A stretch of 64,000 bases of DNA from positions 1,178,001 to 1,242,000 of the forward strand of contig CASBPS010000188.1 in NCBI GenBank assembly GCA_949126835.1. The letters run 5' to 3'. A model generated the notes under the pieces. That model was not told the DNA's origin and searched no databases. It worked only from the letters and a program-made list of their open reading frames with translations. The translations under genes were made by a program, and so were the position numbers. This DNA comes from Anisus vortex (taxonomy: Eukaryota > Mollusca > Gastropoda > Planorbidae). This document shows, piece by piece, positions 57,325-64,000 of the stretch (position 1 is the first letter of the stretch; each line of letters begins with the position of its first letter).

Positions 57325-60300
57325 CTAACATTCTATACATATCTCACTTCACAATCCATGAATAACACCATCTATTCTAAAATTCTATACATATCTCACT
57401 TCACGTTCCATGAATCACATCATCTATTCTAACATTCTATACATATCTCACTTCAAGTTCCATGAATCACGTCAACTATTCTAACTTTCTATACATATCT
57501 CACTTTACGTTCCATAAATCCATCTATTCTAACATTCTATACATATCTCACTTCACGTTCCATGAATAACATCATCTATTATAACATTCTATTCATATCT
57601 CACTTCACATTTAATGAATCACATCAAATATTCTAACATTATATACATATCTCTCTTCATGTTCCATGAATCCATCTATTCTAAGATTCTATACATATCT
57701 CACTTCACGTTCCATGAATCCATCTATTCTAACATACTATACATATCTCTCTTCATGTTCAATGAATCCATCTATTCTAACAATATATACATATTTCACT
57801 TCACGTTCCATGAATCACATCATCTATTCTAATATTCTATACATATCTCACTTCACGTTCCATGAATCATATCATCTATTCTAACATTCTATATATATCT
57901 CACTTCAGGTTCCATGAATCACATTATCTATTCTAAAATTCTGTACAATTCTCACTTCAAGTTCCATGAATCACATCATCTATTCTAACATTCTATACAT
58001 ATCTCACTTCACGTTCCATTAATTACAACATCTATTCTAACTTTCTATTCATATCTCACTTCACGTTCAATGAATCACATCATCTATTCTAACATTGTAT
58101 ACATATCTTACTTCACGTTCCATGAATCACACCATCTATCTAAACATTCTATACATATCTCACTTTACATTTAATGAATCACATCAAATATTATAACATT
58201 ATATACATATTTCTCTTCATGCTCAATGAATCCATCTTTTCTATTATTCTATACATATCTCACTTCACGTTCCATGAATTACATCATCTATTTGAACATT
58301 CTATACATATCTCACTTCACGTTCCAAAAATCACACCATTCTATTCTTCTATACATATCTCACTTCACGTTCCATGAATCACATCATCTATTCTAACATT
58401 CTATACATGTGTCACTTTAGGTTCCATGAATCACATCATCTATTCTAATATTCTATACATATCTCACTTCACGTTCCATGAATCGCATCATCTATTCTAT
58501 CATTCTATACACATCTCACTTCACGTTCCATGAATAACATCATCTATTATAACATTCTATACATATCTCACTTCACGTTCCATGAATCAATCTATTTTAA
58601 CATTCTATAAATATCTCTCTTCATGTTCCATGAATCCATCTATTCTAACAATCTATACATATTTCACTTCACGTTCCATGAATCACATCATCTATTCTAA
58701 TATTCTATACATATCTCACTTCACGTTCCATGAATCATATCATCTATTCTAACATTCTATACATATCCCACTTCACGTTCCATAAATCACATTAACTATT
58801 CTAACATTCAATACATATCTCACTTCACATTCCATGAATCACACCATCTATTCTAAAATTCTATACATATCTCACTTCACAATCCATGAATCACACCATC
58901 TATTCTAAAATTCTATACATATCTCATTTCACGTTCCATGAATCACATCATCTATTCTAACATTCTATACATATCTCACTTCAAGTTCCATGAATCACGT
59001 CAACTATTCTAACATTCTATACATGTCTCACTTCACGTTCCATGAATCACATCATCTATTCTAACATTCTATACATGTCTCACTTCACGTTCCATGAATC
59101 ATATCATCTATTCTAACTTTGTATACATATCTCACTTTACGTTCCATAAATCCATCTATTCTAACATTCTATACATATCTCTCTTCATGTTCCATGAATC
59201 CATCTATTCTAACATTCTATACATATCTCACTTCACGTTCCATGAATCATATCATCTATTCTAACATTCTATACATATCTCACTTCACGTTCCATGAATC
59301 ACATCATCTATTCGAACATTCTATACATATCTCACTTCACGTTCCAAAAATCACACCATTCTAACCTTCTATACATATCTCACTTCACGTTCCATGAATC
59401 ACATCATCTATTCTAACATTCTATACATGTCACACTTCAGGTTCCATGAATCACATCATCTATTCTAATATTCTATACAATTCTCACTTCAAGTTCCATG
59501 AATCACATCATCTATTCTAACATTCTATACATATCTCACTTCACGTTCCATTAATTACAACATCTATTCTAACATTCTATTCATATCTCACTTCACGTTC
59601 AATGAATCACATCATCTATTCTAACATTGTATACATATCTCACTTCACGTTCCATGAATAACATCATCTATTATAACATTCTATACATATCTCACTTCAC
59701 GTTCCATGAATCAATCTATTTTAACATTCTATACATATCTCTCTTTATGTTCCATGAATCCATCTATTCTAACATTCTATACATATCTCTCTTCATGTTC
59801 CATGAATCCATCTATTCTAGCATTCTATACATATCTCACTTCACGTTCCGTGAATCATATCATCTATTCTAACATTCCATACATATCTCACTTCACGTTC
59901 CATGAATCATATCATCTATTCTAACTTTCTATACATATCTCACTTTACGTACCATAAATCCATCTGTTCTAACATTCTATACATATCTCTCTTCATGTTC
60001 CATGAATCTATCTATTCTAACATTCTATACATATCTCACTTCACGTTCCATGAATCATATCATCTATTCTAACATTCTATACATATCCCACTTCACGTTC
60101 CATGAATCGCATCATCTATTCTAACATTCTATACATATCTCACTTCACGTTCTATTAATCACATCATCTATTCTAACATTCTATACATATCTCACTTAAC
60201 GTTCCATGAATCACATCCTCTATTCTAACATTCTATACCTATCTCACTTTACCTTCCATTAATTCATCTATTCTAACATTCTATACATATCTCACTTCAC

Positions 60301-61232
60301 GTTCCATTAATCACAACATCTATTCTAACATTCTATTCATATCTCACTTCACGTTCCATGAATCGCATCATCTATTCTAACATTCTTTACATATCTCACT
60401 TTACGTTCCATAAATCCATCTATTCTAACATTCTATACATATCTCTCTTCATGTTCCATGAATCCATCTATTCTAGCATTCTATACATATCTCACTTCAC
60501 GTTCCATGAATCATATCATCTATTCGAACATTCTTTACATATCTCACTTCACGTTCCAAAAATCACACCATTCTAACCTTCTATACATATCTCACTTCAC
60601 GTTCCATGAATCACATCATCTATTCTAACATTCTATACATGTCACACTTCAGGTTCCATGAATCACATCATCTATTCTAATATTCTATACATATCTCACT
60701 TCACGTTCCATGAATCAATCTATTTTAACATTCTATACATATCTCTCTTTATGTTCCATGAATCCATCTATTCTAACAATCTATACATATTTCACTTCAC
60801 GTTCCATGAATCACATCATCTATTCTAACATTCTATTCATATCTCACTTCACGTTCAATGAATCACATCATCTATTCTAACATTGTATACATATCTCACT
60901 TCACGTTCCATGAATAACATCATCTATTATAACATTCTATTCATATCTCACTTCACATTTAATGAATCACATCAAATATTCTAACATTATATACATATCT
61001 CTCTTCATGTTCCATGAATGTATCTATTCTAACATTCTATACATATCTCACTTCACGTTCCATGAATCACATCATCTATTCGAACATTCTATACATATCT
61101 CACTTCACGTTCCAAAAATCACACCATTCTAACCTTCTATACATATCTCACTTCACGTTCCATGAATCACATCATCTATTCTAACATTCTATACATGTCA
61201 CACTTCAGGTTCCATGAATCACATCATCTATT
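57325..61232 (+). repeat. 3,908-bp tandem duplication, copy 1
   Basis: CACAATCCATGAATAACACC at about 57351 recurs at about 61259, 3,908 bp on, and every later marker follows (57614/61522, 58174/62082, 59119/63027, 59627/63535). The rare marks CTAAGATTC, CTGTACAATTC, ATGTGTCAC and ACGTACCATAAATCC are present in both. Before the left edge the match fails at CAAGTTCC against CAGGTTCC. Confidence 0.86.
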
Positions 61233-64000
61233 CTAACATTCTATACATATCTCACTTCACAATCCATGAATAACACCATCTATTCTAAAATTCTATACAT
61301 ATCTCACTTCACGTTCCATGAATCACATCATCTATTCTAACATTCTATACATATCTCACTTCAAGTTCCATGAATCACGTCAACTATTCTAACTTTCTAT
61401 ACATATCTCACTTTACGTTCCATAAATCCATCTATTCTAACATTCTATACATATCTCACTTCACGTTCCATGAATAACATCATCTATTATAACATTCTAT
61501 TCATATCTCACTTCACATTTAATGAATCACATCAAATATTCTAACATTATATACATATCTCTCTTCATGTTCCATGAATCCATCTATTCTAAGATTCTAT
61601 ACATATCTCACTTCACGTTCCATGAATCCATCTATTCTAACATACTATACATATCTCTCTTCATGTTCAATGAATCCATCTATTCTAACAATATATACAT
61701 ATTTCACTTCACGTTCCATGAATCACATCATCTATTCTAATATTCTATACATATCTCACTTCACGTTCCATGAATCATATCATCTATTCTAACATTCTAT
61801 ATATATCTCACTTCAGGTTCCATGAATCACATTATCTATTCTAAAATTCTGTACAATTCTCACTTCAAGTTCCATGAATCACATCATCTATTCTAACATT
61901 CTATACATATCTCACTTCACGTTCCATTAATTACAACATCTATTCTAACTTTCTATTCATATCTCACTTCACGTTCAATGAATCACATCATCTATTCTAA
62001 CATTGTATACATATCTTACTTCACGTTCCATGAATCACACCATCTATCTAAACATTCTATACATATCTCACTTTACATTTAATGAATCACATCAAATATT
62101 ATAACATTATATACATATTTCTCTTCATGCTCAATGAATCCATCTTTTCTATTATTCTATACATATCTCACTTCACGTTCCATGAATTACATCATCTATT
62201 TGAACATTCTATACATATCTCACTTCACGTTCCAAAAATCACACCATTCTATTCTTCTATACATATCTCACTTCACGTTCCATGAATCACATCATCTATT
62301 CTAACATTCTATACATGTGTCACTTTAGGTTCCATGAATCACATCATCTATTCTAATATTCTATACATATCTCACTTCACGTTCCATGAATCGCATCATC
62401 TATTCTATCATTCTATACACATCTCACTTCACGTTCCATGAATAACATCATCTATTATAACATTCTATACATATCTCACTTCACGTTCCATGAATCAATC
62501 TATTTTAACATTCTATAAATATCTCTCTTCATGTTCCATGAATCCATCTATTCTAACAATCTATACATATTTCACTTCACGTTCCATGAATCACATCATC
62601 TATTCTAATATTCTATACATATCTCACTTCACGTTCCATGAATCATATCATCTATTCTAACATTCTATACATATCCCACTTCACGTTCCATAAATCACAT
62701 TAACTATTCTAACATTCAATACATATCTCACTTCACATTCCATGAATCACACCATCTATTCTAAAATTCTATACATATCTCACTTCACAATCCATGAATC
62801 ACACCATCTATTCTAAAATTCTATACATATCTCATTTCACGTTCCATGAATCACATCATCTATTCTAACATTCTATACATATCTCACTTCAAGTTCCATG
62901 AATCACGTCAACTATTCTAACATTCTATACATGTCTCACTTCACGTTCCATGAATCACATCATCTATTCTAACATTCTATACATGTCTCACTTCACGTTC
63001 CATGAATCATATCATCTATTCTAACTTTGTATACATATCTCACTTTACGTTCCATAAATCCATCTATTCTAACATTCTATACATATCTCTCTTCATGTTC
63101 CATGAATCCATCTATTCTAACATTCTATACATATCTCACTTCACGTTCCATGAATCATATCATCTATTCTAACATTCTATACATATCTCACTTCACGTTC
63201 CATGAATCACATCATCTATTCGAACATTCTATACATATCTCACTTCACGTTCCAAAAATCACACCATTCTAACCTTCTATACATATCTCACTTCACGTTC
63301 CATGAATCACATCATCTATTCTAACATTCTATACATGTCACACTTCAGGTTCCATGAATCACATCATCTATTCTAATATTCTATACAATTCTCACTTCAA
63401 GTTCCATGAATCACATCATCTATTCTAACATTCTATACATATCTCACTTCACGTTCCATTAATTACAACATCTATTCTAACATTCTATTCATATCTCACT
63501 TCACGTTCAATGAATCACATCATCTATTCTAACATTGTATACATATCTCACTTCACGTTCCATGAATAACATCATCTATTATAACATTCTATACATATCT
63601 CACTTCACGTTCCATGAATCAATCTATTTTAACATTCTATACATATCTCTCTTTATGTTCCATGAATCCATCTATTCTAACATTCTATACATATCTCTCT
63701 TCATGTTCCATGAATCCATCTATTCTAGCATTCTATACATATCTCACTTCACGTTCCGTGAATCATATCATCTATTCTAACATTCCATACATATCTCACT
63801 TCACGTTCCATGAATCATATCATCTATTCTAACTTTCTATACATATCTCACTTTACGTACCATAAATCCATCTGTTCTAACATTCTATACATATCTCTCT
63901 TCATGTTCCATGAATCTATCTATTCTAACATTCTATACATATCTCACTTCACGTTCCATGAATCATATCATCTATTCTAACATTCTATACATATCCCACT
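61233..64000 (+). repeat. 3,908-bp tandem duplication, copy 2 (cut by window end)
   Basis: It matches 57325-60092 to the last base of the window, where ATATCCCACT at 63991-64000 corresponds to 60083-60092. At least 1.1 kb of this copy lies outside. I saw no differences in the lines compared. Confidence 0.86.

Larger units (their letters stand above)
1..64000 (+). repeat. 52-bp satellite DNA array spanning the whole window
   Basis: Every line of the window is built from the same unit: a T/A/C-rich half with CTATTCTAACATTCTATAC followed by a half with ACTTCACGTTCCATGAATCA. The canonical spacing is 52 bp, with a frequent 48-bp form. All units lie head to tail in one orientation; I saw no reverse-complement copy on the + strand. 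No transposon, gene or unique sequence interrupts it. The canonical unit is about 33% G+C but has only 2 G against 15 C. The known analogue is eukaryotic satellite DNA of centromeres, pericentromeres or subtelomeres. The chromosomal position and species cannot be read from the sequence, and I do not recognise the monomer as a named satellite family. Confidence 0.97.

Noticed and set aside
1..64000. CRISPR array
   Set aside because: Repeats are directly adjacent with no unique spacers, the units vary by point changes, and the scale (over a thousand units) and lack of cas genes do not fit.
1..64000. Telomeric repeat array
   Set aside because: The unit is 52 bp and has no TTAGGG, TTTAGGG, TTAGG or similar short motif in tandem.
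1..64000. CENP-B box in the monomer
   Set aside because: The monomer has no CGGG or TTCG...CGGG arrangement on either strand; only the TTCGAA of one variant resembles part of it.
1..64000. Promoters in TATACATAT stretches
   Set aside because: This string is part of every monomer and is AT-rich by composition; nothing downstream is a gene.
1..64000. Inverted repeats or hairpins as a functional signal
   Set aside because: Only short palindromes are present (TTCGAA, GTATAC and 3-bp arms around CAT in TTCCATGAA). No inverted monomer blocks were seen, so there is no long hairpin potential.

Overview
The whole 64 kb window is one uninterrupted tandem-repeat (satellite DNA) array. I see no gene, RNA gene, transposon, CRISPR array or unique-sequence island in it. 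The basic unit is a 52-bp, AT-rich monomer (a canonical copy is 10163-10214; 16 A, 19 T, 15 C and 2 G), with a common 48-bp form that lacks 4 bp. At about 50-52 bp per unit the window holds roughly 1,250 monomers, all head to tail in the same orientation. Such an array points to constitutive heterochromatin (centromeric, pericentromeric, subtelomeric or an interstitial block) of a eukaryotic chromosome, probably from a long-read assembly. I do not recognise this monomer as a named satellite and the sequence does not let me name the organism.

Monomer variants are not scattered at random. They follow one another in fixed orders, so the array has higher-order repeat (HOR) structure, and it has been rebuilt by tandem duplications at several scales. 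From left to right: 1-1330 is a diverged copy of 5418-6655; 1341-2509 holds a 764-bp-offset duplication; 2595-4205 recurs at 57704-59313 and again from about 61612; about 3600-5490 holds an 1,128-bp-offset duplication; 6348-14395 is a clean 4,024-bp tandem duplication; 14396-15745 resembles 4356-5650; 15746-26640 is two copies of a ~5.4-kb block, each holding two copies of a 1,680-bp unit; 28701-33560 is a 2,450-bp tandem duplication; 32513-39340 is a 3,414-bp tandem duplication overlapping it; 39341-42051 is a shortened relative of 15-17.8 kb; 42052-50252 repeats 22338-30538 at a distance of 19.7 kb; 50457-51876 carries a 756-bp-offset duplication; 48405-54583 carries a 3,452-bp-offset repeat; 57325 to the right edge is a 3,908-bp tandem duplication whose second copy runs off the window.

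Nothing here works together as genes do. The open frames of 65-91 codons on the + strand follow from the repeat arithmetic: 52 is not a multiple of 3, and one frame of each monomer contains TAA. They are not annotated as genes. The biology of the window is its evolution (slippage, unequal exchange and segmental amplification) and possible chromatin roles: 52 bp equals five helical turns, the G/C strand asymmetry is extreme, there is one CpG per monomer, and a TTCCATGAA core recurs in most units. All block boundaries come from reading by eye and should be taken as good to within a few tens of bases.
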